Of a stretch of 64,000 bases of DNA, positions 42,982 to 51,906 are shown piece by piece. Both the position numbers and the translations under genes were made by a program. How positions within the stretch are numbered: position 1 is the stretch's first letter; each line of letters starts with the position of its first letter. A model generated the notes under the pieces. That model was not told the origin of the DNA. It did no database searches and worked only from the letters and a program-made list of their open reading frames with translations. The stretch comes from Ramlibacter albus (GTDB taxonomy: Bacteria > Pseudomonadota > Gammaproteobacteria > Burkholderiales > Burkholderiaceae_C), in NCBI RefSeq assembly GCF_014297445.1, contig NZ_JACORU010000008.1, positions 62,001-126,000 on the forward strand, written 5' to 3'.

Positions 42982-43875
42982 ATGTTCGCTTCGATCGACG
43001 ACCTCCAACACGGGCTCGAGGCGGCCGGCTACTACGCCGACCGCCGCCTCGCCACTGCCGTCTTCCTCGCGCTCAAGCTGCAGCGCCCGCTGCTCCTCGA
43101 AGGCGAGCCCGGCGTTGGCAAGACCGAGCTGGCGAAAGCACTCGCCGTCGCCATGCAGCGCGAGCTGCTGCGCCTGCAGTGCTACGACGGCCTCGAGCTG
43201 CGCGAAGCGCTCTACGAGTGGAACTACACCGCGCAGCTGCTGCACATGCGCGCCGCCGAAGGCAAGGAAAGCACCGAGGAGATCGAGCGCGAGGTCTACG
43301 AGCCGCGTTACCTGATCCGCCGCCCGCTGCTGCAGGCGCTGCAGGCACCCGAGCCCGGCGCGGTGCTGCTGATCGACGAAGTGGACCGTGCCGACGAACC
43401 CTTCGAAGCCTTCCTGCTCGAATACCTCGGCGAGTACCAGGTGAGCATCCCCGAAATCGGCACGATCAAGGCGCAGTTCACGCCGGTGACCATCCTCACC
43501 AGCAACCGCACGCGCGAGCTCAACGATGCGGTCAAGCGCCGCTGCCTCTACCACTGGCTCGATTACCCCGAGCGCGAACGCGAGCTCGCGATCGTGCGCG
43601 CGCAGGTGCCGCAGGCAAGCGCCGCGCTGTCGCAGCAGGTGGCCGATTTCGTGGGCCGCTTGCGCAGCCAGCCTTTCGCCAATGCGTTCCAGCGCGCGCC
43701 CGGCATCGCGGAGAGCGTGGAGTGGGCGAGGGCGCTCGTCGCGCTGGACACGCTCGCGGTGGACCCCGAAGTCGTGGCCGACACCGCGGGCATCCTGTTC
43801 AAGCAGCGCGAGGACGTCGCGGCGCTGACGAAGGAGCTCGCGACCGAGCTGCTCAAGCCCGAGGAAGTGGCTTAG
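42982..43875 (+). CDS. MoxR-type AAA+ ATPase (CoxD-like)
   Basis: The 297-residue product has Walker A GEPGVGKTE (about residues 41-49), Walker B VLLIDEVDRAD, sensor 1 TSNRTREL and an arginine finger region RRCLYHWLDYP. CoxD-type ATPases act with a von Willebrand factor A partner to insert sulfur or metal into molybdenum hydroxylases. The VWA gene follows after 5 bases. The start at 42982 gives a family-like N-terminus; the frame further upstream runs through the palindromic repeat and is rejected. Confidence 0.92.
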   Translation: MFASIDDLQHGLEAAGYYADRRLATAVFLALKLQRPLLLEGEPGVGKTELAKALAVAMQRELLRLQCYDGLELREALYEWNYTAQLLHMRAAEGKESTEEIEREVYEPRYLIRRPLLQALQAPEPGAVLLIDEVDRADEPFEAFLLEYLGEYQVSIPEIGTIKAQFTPVTILTSNRTRELNDAVKRRCLYHWLDYPERERELAIVRAQVPQASAALSQQVADFVGRLRSQPFANAFQRAPGIAESVEWARALVALDTLAVDPEVVADTAGILFKQREDVAALTKELATELLKPEEVA

Positions 43876-43880
43876 CGCGC

Positions 43881-45062
43881 ATGCTGCTAGGCGACGCCCG
43901 CACCGGCAAGCTCGCGGACAACATCGCGGGCTTCGGCCGCACGCTGCGCCGCGCAGGCGTGCGCGTGGACAGCGCGCGGATCGGCCTCGCGCAGCAGGCG
44001 GCGCAACTCGTCGGCGTCGGCGACCGCGACGACCTGTGCGCCGCGATGGAAGCCGTGCTCGTCAGCCGCGAGCAGGACCGCATCGTCTTTCGCGAACTCT
44101 TCGACGCCTACTTCCGCGACCCCGACGTCGCGCACAAGCTGCTCGCGCAGATGCTGCCCTCCGCCGAAAGCAAGGGGGAGCGCACGAAGCGCCGGCCGCG
44201 TGTGAGCGAGGCGCTCTCGCCGCAACAGGCCTTCGGCCAGAGCACACCGCCGAAGAAAGAGCAGGAGATCGAACTCGACGCCGCGATGACCGCGAGCGAC
44301 ATGGACCGCGTGAAGCACGCCGACTTCAACGCGCTCACGGCCAGCGAATACCGCCTCGTCGAACGCCTCGCACGTGAAGTCGCGTTGCCCGTGCCGATGG
44401 TCGAAGCGCGCCGCACACGCCCCGGCACACGCGGCACGAAGCTGCATTGGGCCCGTACCTTGCGCCACGCGTCGCGCACCGGCAACGAGCTCGTCGTGCT
44501 GCGCCGGCTGCAAAGGCGCGACGAGAAACTGCCGCTGCTGGTGCTGGTCGACGTGTCCGGCTCGATGGAGCGCTACGCGCGCATGCTGCTCGCGTACCTG
44601 CACAACGCCACGCGTGGCCAGCGCCGCGACGTGTTCGCGTTCGGCACGCACCTGACGGACCTCACGCCCGCGTTCCGGCTCGCGGACACCGACGACATGC
44701 TGGCTGCCGCGAGCGCCGCCATCGACGACTACGCCGGCGGCACACGCCTCGGTGAATCGCTTTCCGCCCTGCGGAAACAACACGCGCGCCGGCTCGTGGG
44801 CAGGCGCACACTCGTACTGGTGGTGAGCGACGGCCTGGACACCGGCGAGCCGGAAGACCTCGCGCGCGAGCTCGACTGGCTGGTGCGCCGCTGCCGGAAG
44901 TTGCTCTGGCTCAACCCTTTGCTGCGTTTCGACGGCTATGCCCCGCTGGCGCGTGGGGCCGCCGTGCTGCACCGCTACGCTCACGGGATGCTCGCGGTCC
45001 ACAATCTGGGCAAGCTGCAGGAGCTGGCTGCCAGCCTTGCCGCCGTCATGAAGAAGAACTGA
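43881..45062 (+). CDS. VWA domain protein (CoxE-like)
   Basis: The 393-residue product has a helical N-terminal half and a C-terminal von Willebrand factor A domain with the metal site DVSGSM and later VVSDGLDTGEP. It works with the upstream MoxR ATPase in maturation of the hydroxylase. The start at 43881 (MLLGDARTG) is 5 bases after the stop of the ATPase gene. The upstream long frame is a shadow. Confidence 0.92.
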   Translation: MLLGDARTGKLADNIAGFGRTLRRAGVRVDSARIGLAQQAAQLVGVGDRDDLCAAMEAVLVSREQDRIVFRELFDAYFRDPDVAHKLLAQMLPSAESKGERTKRRPRVSEALSPQQAFGQSTPPKKEQEIELDAAMTASDMDRVKHADFNALTASEYRLVERLAREVALPVPMVEARRTRPGTRGTKLHWARTLRHASRTGNELVVLRRLQRRDEKLPLLVLVDVSGSMERYARMLLAYLHNATRGQRRDVFAFGTHLTDLTPAFRLADTDDMLAAASAAIDDYAGGTRLGESLSALRKQHARRLVGRRTLVLVVSDGLDTGEPEDLARELDWLVRRCRKLLWLNPLLRFDGYAPLARGAAVLHRYAHGMLAVHNLGKLQELAASLAAVMKKN

Positions 45063-45075
45063 GAGAAAGAGAACC

Positions 45076-45666
45076 ATGGAAATGCAGGGCAGCCGCCACC
45101 TGGCGGTGACGCAACAGCAGGCGTGGGACGCGCTGAACGACCCCGAGGTGCTGAAGGCGTGCATCCCCGGTTGCGACAAGGTGGAAGCCACCGGCGACAA
45201 CCAGTACGCCGTGGCCGTGGCCGTGCGCGTGGGCCCGGTGGCCGCGCGCTTCAACGGCCGCATCACGCTCGCCGACGTGCAGGCGCCCAACAGCTACCGG
45301 CTCGCGTTCGAGGGGCAGGGCGGCCCCGCGGGTTTCGGCAAGGGCACGGCGCAGGTGCGGCTGGCGCCTGCGGCCGAAGGCGCGGGCTGCGAGTTGAGCT
45401 ACGACGTGACCGCGCAGGTCGGCGGCAAGATCGCGCAGGTCGGCCAGCGGCTGGTCGATGGCGTGGCCAGGTCGATGGCCGACGACTTCTTCAAGCGCTT
45501 CGACGAGGAAATGCAGCGGCGCTACCCGCAGGCCTACGCGGTCGAGGCGGCAACCGCCGCCGCGGCCGGGCCATCGGCGGCCCCTGCGTCGAAGGGCGTG
45601 CCTGTATGGGTCTGGATCGTGGCGGGTGTGCTCGTGCTGGGCGCAATCTACTGGTTGCGCCGCTGA
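45076..45666 (+). CDS. CoxG-like SRPBCC protein with membrane anchor
   Basis: The 196-residue product has an SRPBCC/CoxG domain at residues 1-150 (LNDPEVLKACIPGCDKVEA, GPVAARFNGRITLAD, FGKGTAQVRL), an Ala-rich linker and a C-terminal membrane helix (WVWIVAGVLVLGAIYWL). CoxG anchors the CO dehydrogenase complex to the inner membrane in Afipia/Oligotropha; by analogy this protein recruits the hydroxylase to the membrane electron chain. Confidence 0.9.
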   Translation: MEMQGSRHLAVTQQQAWDALNDPEVLKACIPGCDKVEATGDNQYAVAVAVRVGPVAARFNGRITLADVQAPNSYRLAFEGQGGPAGFGKGTAQVRLAPAAEGAGCELSYDVTAQVGGKIAQVGQRLVDGVARSMADDFFKRFDEEMQRRYPQAYAVEAATAAAAGPSAAPASKGVPVWVWIVAGVLVLGAIYWLRR

Positions 45667-45676
45667 AGGAGGCGGT

Positions 45677-46726
45677 ATGGAAAACCTCGACGTGATGGTG
45701 CTGCGGGCGGTGCGCGACTGGCGCGCCGCGGGCAAGCGCGCGCTGCTGGCAACCGTGGTGCGCACCTGGGGCTCGTCGCCGCGGCCGGTGGGCTCGATCA
45801 TGGCGCTGTGCGAGGACGGGGCGGTGGTCGGCTCGGTTTCCGGCGGCTGCATCGAGGACGACCTGATCTACCGCTACACGCAGGCCTACTCGGGCAAGGA
45901 GCCCGGCCATGTCATCCCGACCGGCGCGCCTGCCTTCGTGAAGTACGGCGTGACGGCCGACGAGGCGCACCGCTTCGGGCTGCCCTGCGGCGGCACGCTG
46001 GAGCTGCTGCTGGAGTACGACCCCGATGCTGCGGCGCTCTCCGCCCTGGTGGCTGCGCTCGAAACGGGGCGCTTGATGCGGCGGCGCGTGCGGCTCGCCG
46101 ACGGCCAGGCGACGATGGAGGAAGCGAAGGCGCCGGAGGAGCTGGTGGTGAACGACCGCGAGCTCGTCAACACCTTCGGCCCCGAGTTCCGCATGCTGCT
46201 GATCGGCGCCGGCCAGCTCACCGAGTACCTCGCGACGATGGCGCTCTTCTCGGGTTTCGCGGTCACCGTGTGCGACCCGCGCGAGGAATACAGCGGCAGC
46301 TGGAACGTGCCGGCCGCGCGGCTGGTCACCGACATGCCCGACGACGTGGTGACGGCCTTCAAGCCCGACCGGCGCAGCTGCGTGATCGCGCTGACGCACG
46401 ACCCGAAGCTCGACGACCTGGCCTTGCTGGAGGCGCTGAAAACCGATGCGTTCTACGTCGGCGCGATCGGCAGCCGGCGCAACAACGACGCGCGCCATGC
46501 CCGCATGAAGGAGCACTTCGGCCAGACCGACGCCGACCTGCAGCGCCTGCGCGGGCCGATCGGCATCTACATCGGCAGCAAGACGCCGCCCGAGATCGCG
46601 GTGAGCATCATGGCCGAGGTGCTGGCCGTGAAGAACGGCGTGGCCCTCCCCCGGGGCATGGAAGTCGCGGCGGCCAAGAACCTTCGTAGTATCGCGGCCG
46701 ACCCGTTGGTCGCCTGCGTCCGCTGA
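45677..46726 (+). CDS. XdhC/CoxF-type molybdenum cofactor maturation factor
   Basis: The 349-residue product has the N-terminal XdhC/CoxI domain (ATVVRTWGSSPRPVGSIM, GSVSGGCIEDDL) and the C-terminal Rossmann domain (MLLIGAGQLTEYLA, YVGAIGSRRNN). Such proteins bind, protect and help sulfurate the molybdenum cofactor before insertion. GAAGGAGG before the ATG at 45677 sets the start. It closes the maturation block begun at 42982. A molybdopterin cytidylyltransferase (MocA) gene is not present nearby. Confidence 0.92.
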   Translation: MENLDVMVLRAVRDWRAAGKRALLATVVRTWGSSPRPVGSIMALCEDGAVVGSVSGGCIEDDLIYRYTQAYSGKEPGHVIPTGAPAFVKYGVTADEAHRFGLPCGGTLELLLEYDPDAAALSALVAALETGRLMRRRVRLADGQATMEEAKAPEELVVNDRELVNTFGPEFRMLLIGAGQLTEYLATMALFSGFAVTVCDPREEYSGSWNVPAARLVTDMPDDVVTAFKPDRRSCVIALTHDPKLDDLALLEALKTDAFYVGAIGSRRNNDARHARMKEHFGQTDADLQRLRGPIGIYIGSKTPPEIAVSIMAEVLAVKNGVALPRGMEVAAAKNLRSIAADPLVACVR

Positions 46727-46819
46727 AACTACTACTTAATAGCCAACGAACTGCCGTCCCATGCGCGGATATTCAGGCGTCCGACATCTCCGGGTCGCCT
46801 GAGCTGGGAAAATCGGGGC

Positions 46820-47170
46820 ATGAAAGTCGTCCCCATGTCCACCTACCGGCGCGTCGGAGGCCTGCGCCCAGGTGAAGTCTGGCTGGAGCGGGCTTTCCCC
46901 GACCGCCAGTGGATCATCTCGGGCGTCCTGCTTTGCGAGGACGGCCAGCGCCGCGTCGTCATCGAGCCCCTCGATGACCGCAACTCCGAAGCCACGTATT
47001 CGGAAACCTACTTCCGCCGCCACTTCATCGACCGCCACCAGTGGCTGCGCCGCGAGAACGAGCGCGTGCTGCGCAAAGCCCGCCGCCGCGACACGGTCGA
47101 GCTGCTGCACGAGATGGCGCAGATCAACTACCCGGAATCGCCGCCGCCGCGGCTCACCACTTCGGCTTGA
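46820..47170 (+). CDS. Conserved hypothetical protein, 116 aa
   Basis: The product is soluble and basic, with no signal peptide and many aromatic and charged residues (YRRVGGLRPGEVWLERAFPD, TYFRRHFIDRHQWLRRENER). No domain is recognised. A second ATG at 46835 is possible. A -10-like AAAAT sits 9-13 bases before the first ATG without a Shine-Dalgarno sequence, which suggests a leaderless mRNA. It overlaps the convergent GST gene by 17 bases at the 3' end. Confidence 0.6.
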   Translation: MKVVPMSTYRRVGGLRPGEVWLERAFPDRQWIISGVLLCEDGQRRVVIEPLDDRNSEATYSETYFRRHFIDRHQWLRRENERVLRKARRRDTVELLHEMAQINYPESPPPRLTTSA

Positions 47171-47798
47171 GCTGCTCGCCGGGGAGCGCTTCGTACGGGT
47201 CGCACCAGCCCGGGACCTGCCGCACCCGCGCGAGCCATGCGCCGATGTTCGGGTACTGGGCCGCCACGTCGTAGCCGCTTTCTTCCGGCGGGAAGAAGAG
47301 GTAGCCGCATAGCGACATGTCCGCGATCGTGGGTGAGTCGCCCGCGATGTACGGCTGCGTGGCCAGGTGCTTGTCGACCACGCCGAAGCAGTTGTTGATG
47401 CGCGTCTTGAGGAACGCCTCGACGTCCGGCTTCGGCGGCTCGGCGCCGAACGACTTCATGAAGCGCCACGTGGCGAAGTAGCTCGTGAACTTGTGGTTGT
47501 CGTAGAGCAGCCAGCGCAGCACCTCGTACTTCTCCTCGGCGTTGCGCCCGCCGAACCGGCCGTGCTTGTCGGCCAGCCACGTCAGGATGGCGCCCGACTG
47601 CGACAGGCGCTTGCCATCCGCTTCCAGCACGGGCGCTTCGCCCATCTCGTTGACCGTCTCGCGCCACGCGTTGTCGCGCGTGACGCCGGCCGCCATGTAG
47701 TCCACGAACACGGGCTCCCATGGCACGCCGAGCGCGCGCAGCATGAAGGCGACCTTGTAGCTGTTGCCGGACTGGCAGAAGCCGTGCAAGCGGTACAT
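47154..47798 (-). CDS. Glutathione S-transferase family protein
   Basis: The 214-residue product has an N-terminal thioredoxin-like domain (LHGFCQSGNSYKVAFMLRAL, EAPVLEADGKRLSQSGAIL with the glutathione-binding QSGA) and a C-terminal helical domain (AGDSPTIADMSLCGYLFF). The CQSGNS active site suggests a Cys- or Ser-type enzyme. Cytosolic, role in detoxification; substrate unknown. Confidence 0.9.
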   Translation of the reverse strand: MYRLHGFCQSGNSYKVAFMLRALGVPWEPVFVDYMAAGVTRDNAWRETVNEMGEAPVLEADGKRLSQSGAILTWLADKHGRFGGRNAEEKYEVLRWLLYDNHKFTSYFATWRFMKSFGAEPPKPDVEAFLKTRINNCFGVVDKHLATQPYIAGDSPTIADMSLCGYLFFPPEESGYDVAAQYPNIGAWLARVRQVPGWCDPYEALPGEQLKPKW

Positions 47799-47900
47799 GG
47801 CGTACTCCTTTTCACTTGATCTGGATCACGTTAGCAGAAGCGCCGCGCCCTAGAGTGCAGGGCAGGCGGATAGCCGACGTCCGCGAAAGGAATCGACACC

Positions 47901-48341
47901 ATGTACCAGCACATCCTCGTGCCCCTCGACGGCTCGCGCACCGCGAGCCTGGCGCTCGGCAAGGCCGCCGCGCTCGCAAAAGTGTTCAAGAGCAAGGTGA
48001 CGCTTGCCACCGTGGTGGATACCCATGCCTTCGCGCATGCGGGGGCCGAGCTCACCATCGGCCACCGCGAGTACATCGCGGCCGCCAATGCGAATGCCGA
48101 CAACATGCTCGCGCAGGCGGCAGCGGACCTGGCGAAGGAGGGTGTCGATGCCGCCACGAAGCGCGTGGACGTGCATGCGCCGCACGAGGGAATCATCACC
48201 GCCGCCAACGAGGCGGGGGCCGACCTGATCGTGATGGGGTCGCATGGGCGGCACGGGATGCAGAAGCTGCTGCTGGGGAGTGTGGCGCAGCGGGTGTTGA
48301 CGCACACCACCTTGCCGGTGCTGGTGGTGCGCGGAGAGTAG
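47901..48341 (+). CDS. Universal stress protein family
   Basis: The 146-residue Usp fold starts MYQHILVPLDGSRTASLAL and has the ATP-binding pattern G-2x-G-9x-GS in GSHGRHGMQKLLLGS. It ends TLPVLVVRGE. The ATP-binding class often regulates transport or growth arrest. The gene ends 1 base before the stop of the convergent TRAP DctM gene. This neighbourhood recalls the Usp protein TeaD beside the TRAP system TeaABC, although here the orientation is opposite. Confidence 0.92.
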   Translation: MYQHILVPLDGSRTASLALGKAAALAKVFKSKVTLATVVDTHAFAHAGAELTIGHREYIAAANANADNMLAQAAADLAKEGVDAATKRVDVHAPHEGIITAANEAGADLIVMGSHGRHGMQKLLLGSVAQRVLTHTTLPVLVVRGE

Positions 48342-48342
48342 G

Positions 48343-49653
48343 CTACTTCTCCTTCCCCATCACCAGGTCCGGCAGGACAGTCACGATCTGCGGAAACACG
48401 GTGATCAACACGATCGCCACCACAAGGCATGCAAAAAACGGGATCGAAGCCTTCGCAATCGTGTTGCTGTCCTTCCCCGTCATGTTCTGCAACACGAACA
48501 GGTTGAACCCCACCGGCGGCGTCACCTCCGCAATCTCCACCAGCAGCACGATGAAGATGCCGAACCACACGAGGTCGAAGCCGGCCTTCTGGATCATCGG
48601 CAGCACGACCGCGCTCGTGAGCACGATCATGCTGATGCCGTCCAGCGCGGTGCCGAGGATCAGGTAGACCACCGTCAGCACCATGATCAGCATGTAAGGC
48701 GACAGGTGCATGGACTCCACCCACAGCGCCAGCTCCCGCGGGATGCCGGTGAACGCCATCGTCTTGGTGAGGAACGAGGCGCCAGCGAGGATGAACATGA
48801 TCATGCAGCTGGTGCGCGTGGTGCCCATCAGCCCGTCCCAGAACGTCTGCCACGTCAGGGACTTGCTCCACCACGCCAGCGCCAGCGAGCCGACGACGCC
48901 GTAGGCCGCGCATTCGGTCGCCGTGGCCCAGCCCGCGATCAGCACCCAGACGATGAAGATGATGAGCACCGTGCAGGGGATCAGGTTGCCCGAAAGGCGG
49001 ATCTTTTCGGCGAATGTGGTCGGCGGGTCGGGCGGCGGAACCTGGTCGGGATGGCGCAGGCTCCACCAGATGATGTAGCCCGAGAACAGCGCCATCAGCA
49101 GGAAGCCGGGCAGGAAGCCCGCGAGGAAGATGCGGATGATCGACGCATCGGCGGCGACGGCGTAGACCACCATCGTGATCGAGGGCGGGATCAGGATGCC
49201 CAGCGTGCCCGCGGTCGCCAGGGAGCCGAGCGTGATCTTCTCGCTGTAGCCGCGCTTGAGCAGCTCGGGCAGCGCCACCTTGGAGATCGTCGCGCACGTC
49301 GCTGCCGACGAGCCCGACACCGAACCGAAGATGCCGCAGCCGAGGATGGTGGTGTGCATCAGCCGCCCCGGCACGCGATTGAGCCATGGCCGCAGGCCCT
49401 CGAACATCTCTTCCGACAGCTTGCTGCGGAACAGGATCTCGCCCATCCAGATGAACAGCGGCAGCGCGGCGAGCTCCCAGCTCGCGTTGCTTTCCCAGAA
49501 CGACGAGAAGAGGTTGTTGCCCGGCGAGGTGTTGGTGAAGAAGGCCTGGCCGACCCAGCCGCAGATGGCGAGCGTCATCGCGATCCACACGCCGCCCGAG
49601 AGCAGCACCATCATGATCACGAGCAGCAGGCCGCCGACGAGAAGGATATCCAT
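48343..49653 (-). CDS. dctM: TRAP transporter large permease (second system)
   Basis: The 436-residue product of normal DctM length has about 12 membrane segments with the family motifs (ALPLFIWMGEILFRS, FGSVSGSSAATCATI, GTLGILIPPSITMVVYAV, ALDGISMIVLTSAVVLP, EVTPPVGFNLFVLQNMTG). The start at 49653 shares a base with the DctQ stop (TGATG). It is the last gene of the dctPQM operon. Confidence 0.94.
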   Translation of the reverse strand: MDILLVGGLLLVIMMVLLSGGVWIAMTLAICGWVGQAFFTNTSPGNNLFSSFWESNASWELAALPLFIWMGEILFRSKLSEEMFEGLRPWLNRVPGRLMHTTILGCGIFGSVSGSSAATCATISKVALPELLKRGYSEKITLGSLATAGTLGILIPPSITMVVYAVAADASIIRIFLAGFLPGFLLMALFSGYIIWWSLRHPDQVPPPDPPTTFAEKIRLSGNLIPCTVLIIFIVWVLIAGWATATECAAYGVVGSLALAWWSKSLTWQTFWDGLMGTTRTSCMIMFILAGASFLTKTMAFTGIPRELALWVESMHLSPYMLIMVLTVVYLILGTALDGISMIVLTSAVVLPMIQKAGFDLVWFGIFIVLLVEIAEVTPPVGFNLFVLQNMTGKDSNTIAKASIPFFACLVVAIVLITVFPQIVTVLPDLVMGKEK

Positions 49654-50186
49654 CAGACGTCCGAAGAGAAGTCGCCGTGGGCGTGGCGTTCCTCGACCGC
49701 GACCACGAATGTCGGCCGCCCGCCGCGCAGCACGATGATCAATTCGTCCACGATGGCGACGAAGAGCAGGATGGAGCCCAAGGCGAAGCTCGCCTGCGGA
49801 ATCCAGATCGGCAGCGGCAGCAACCCTTGCGCCACTTCGTTGAAGCGCCAGCTGTCGTACGTGAACCGGTTGGCCCAGTACGCGAGGTAGCCCACAGCGA
49901 CCGCGCCAATGAAGAGGCATGCGATTTCCAGAACGCGCCGCACCTTCGGCGACACCGACTCCAGCAGCAGCGTGACACGCACGAAGTCGCCGTGCTTGAA
50001 CGCATGCGCCATCGCAAAGAAGGACGCGGCGGCGCAGAACCACGCCACCACGTCGTTCACCGCGCCCGTGCGCACGCCGAGTTCGCGCAGCACGCTCTGG
50101 GCGACCATCAGCACGCAGATCAGCGCAACGAAAACGGCGCCGATGGCGCCGCATGCGTAATAGAGCCGGTCGAGGAAGCGGCGCAC
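49653..50186 (-). CDS. dctQ: TRAP transporter small permease (second system)
   Basis: The 177-residue product has four membrane segments (AIGAVFVALICVLMVAQSVL; NDVVAWFCAAASFFAMAHAF and two more) and the DctQ pattern GDFVRVTLLLE. It is translationally coupled to DctM and starts 7 bases after the binding-protein gene. Confidence 0.92.
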   Translation of the reverse strand: MRRFLDRLYYACGAIGAVFVALICVLMVAQSVLRELGVRTGAVNDVVAWFCAAASFFAMAHAFKHGDFVRVTLLLESVSPKVRRVLEIACLFIGAVAVGYLAYWANRFTYDSWRFNEVAQGLLPLPIWIPQASFALGSILLFVAIVDELIIVLRGGRPTFVVAVEERHAHGDFSSDV

Positions 50187-50193
50187 TACGGCC

Positions 50194-51162
50194 TTACTTC
50201 TTGTTGAACGCGTCGATCAGCGCCTTGCCGTCCGGGCCGGCTTTCTTGAGCCAGTCGGCCTGCATGATCGCGCCCACCTGCTTCATGTCGGCCACGAGCT
50301 TGGGCGAGGGCTTCATGATCTTCATGCCCTTGTCGGCCAGCGCCTTCTTGTACCAGTCGTTCTTCTCTTCCGAGATCTTGTTGCCGCGCACCTCGGCGTC
50401 CTTGGCGGCCTTGAGCACCGCCTCCTGCGTGGCCTTGTCGAGGGCGTCGAACGCCTTCTGGTTGACGATGATCGCGTTCTTGGGCAGCCAGGCCTGCGTG
50501 TCGTACCAGTACTTGATGCTCTCGTAGGTCTTGCTGTCGTAGCCGGTGGAGCCCGAGCTCATGTAGCTGTTGACGACGCCGGTGGCCAGTGCCTGCGTGA
50601 GTTCGGCGGCCTGGATGGTGACCGGCACGGCGCCGATCAGCTCGGCGATCTTGGCGGTGGCGGGGCTGTAGGCGCGCCACTTCAGGCCGCGCATGTCGGC
50701 CACCGACTGGATCTCCTTGTTCACGTAGATGCCCTGCGGCGGCCATGCGACCGTGTACAGCAGCTTCATGCCTTGCGCAGCGAGCAGCTTGTCCACGAAG
50801 GGCTTCTGGGCGGCGGCGAGCTTCTTCGACTCGGCGTAGCTGGTGGCGAGGAACGGGATGCCGTCGGCGCCGTAGATCGGGTTCTCGTTCTCGGCGTTGA
50901 CCATCAGGAACTCGCCGATGGCGGCCTGCCCGCTTTGCACCGCGCGCTTGATCTCGTTGGCCTTGAACAGCGACGCGTTGGCGTGCACCGTGATCTTGAG
51001 CTTGCCGCCGGTGGCCTTGTCCACGTCGTTGGCGAACTGCTGCAGGTTCTCGGTGTGGAAGTTGGTCGCGGGGTAGGCCGCGGGCAGGTCCCACTTGGTC
51101 TGTGCGAAAGCGCCCGTGGCAGTGACGGCGGCAAATGCGATGGCGGCTTGTTTGAGATTCAT
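50194..51162 (-). CDS. dctP: TRAP transporter solute-binding protein (second system)
   Basis: The 322-residue product has a Sec signal peptide (NLKQAAIAFAAVTATGAFAQ) and a DctP fold (AYPATNFHTENLQQFANDV, ASLFKANEIKRAVQSGQAAI, SVADMRGLKWRAYSP). Unlike the three copies at 18.7-27 kb it has no twin-arginine motif and its permease genes follow. The start at 51162 has GGAGAGG upstream. It is divergent from a racemase-like gene with about 15 bases between starts. Confidence 0.94.
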   Translation of the reverse strand: MNLKQAAIAFAAVTATGAFAQTKWDLPAAYPATNFHTENLQQFANDVDKATGGKLKITVHANASLFKANEIKRAVQSGQAAIGEFLMVNAENENPIYGADGIPFLATSYAESKKLAAAQKPFVDKLLAAQGMKLLYTVAWPPQGIYVNKEIQSVADMRGLKWRAYSPATAKIAELIGAVPVTIQAAELTQALATGVVNSYMSSGSTGYDSKTYESIKYWYDTQAWLPKNAIIVNQKAFDALDKATQEAVLKAAKDAEVRGNKISEEKNDWYKKALADKGMKIMKPSPKLVADMKQVGAIMQADWLKKAGPDGKALIDAFNKK

Positions 51163-51177
51163 GGCCTCTCCGTGAGA

Positions 51178-51906
51178 ATGCGGCGGATGATGGAGGATTC
51201 GAGCATACGTGCAAGTTGCGCGCCCGCGCCACCGGTATTTCCCCCCGGGGCACTCGGGCTCGTGCGGCTCGACACGCGCTTCCCGCGTCCCGCGGGTGAC
51301 GCGGGCGAGCCGGCCAGCTGGGGCCGGCCGGTGGAACTGCATGTGGTGCAGGGCGCCTTTCCCTCGCGGATCGTGAGCAGTGCGCAGGCGCTGCGTGCCG
51401 CCAACGTGCTGCCCGCCTTCGTGGAGGCGGTGCGTGGCCTCGCGGCGCGTGGTGTGGCGGCCGTGACCACGAGCTGCGGCTTCCTCGTGCTGTTGCAGGA
51501 GGAATTGCAGGCGGCCGTCGACATCCCGGTGGTCACTTCGAGCCTGTTGCTCTTGCCGGGGCTCCTCGAAGGGGAGGAGTCAATCGGTGTGCTCACGATC
51601 TCGGAGGCGAACCTGGGCGACGAGCACCTGCTGGCGGCCGGTGTTGCCCGATCGCGGCTGGCCGACGTCGTCGTGCAGGGCGTGGACCCTTCCAGCGAAT
51701 TCGCAACGGCCATTCTCGGCAACCGCGAGACGATGGACGTCGCACGGGCCAGGCAGGACGTGGTCCAAGCCGCCCTCGCGTTGAAGGCGCGTGCACCGGG
51801 GGTGCGCACACTGGTGCTCGAATGCACCAACATGCCTCCGTATGCCCAAGCCGTGCGCGACGCCACGGGCTGGCGCGTCCTCAGCCTCTTCGACGCGGTG
51901 CCATGA
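51178..51906 (+). CDS. Aspartate/glutamate racemase family protein
   Basis: The product of about 242 residues has the Asp/Glu/hydantoin racemase fold with both Cys regions: TTSCGFLVLLQEE (first) and VLECTNMPPYA (second). The LVRLDTRFPRPAGDAG start and PASWGRPVELHVV are typical of a Burkholderiales subgroup. Start uncertain: ATG at 51178, 51187 or 51190, none with a good ribosome site. The stop overlaps the ATG of the next LysR gene (ATGA). The context with a D-glutamate cyclase-type protein and 5-oxoprolinase suggests a D/L-glutamate or related stereochemical step. Confidence 0.82.
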   Translation: MRRMMEDSSIRASCAPAPPVFPPGALGLVRLDTRFPRPAGDAGEPASWGRPVELHVVQGAFPSRIVSSAQALRAANVLPAFVEAVRGLAARGVAAVTTSCGFLVLLQEELQAAVDIPVVTSSLLLLPGLLEGEESIGVLTISEANLGDEHLLAAGVARSRLADVVVQGVDPSSEFATAILGNRETMDVARARQDVVQAALALKARAPGVRTLVLECTNMPPYAQAVRDATGWRVLSLFDAVP

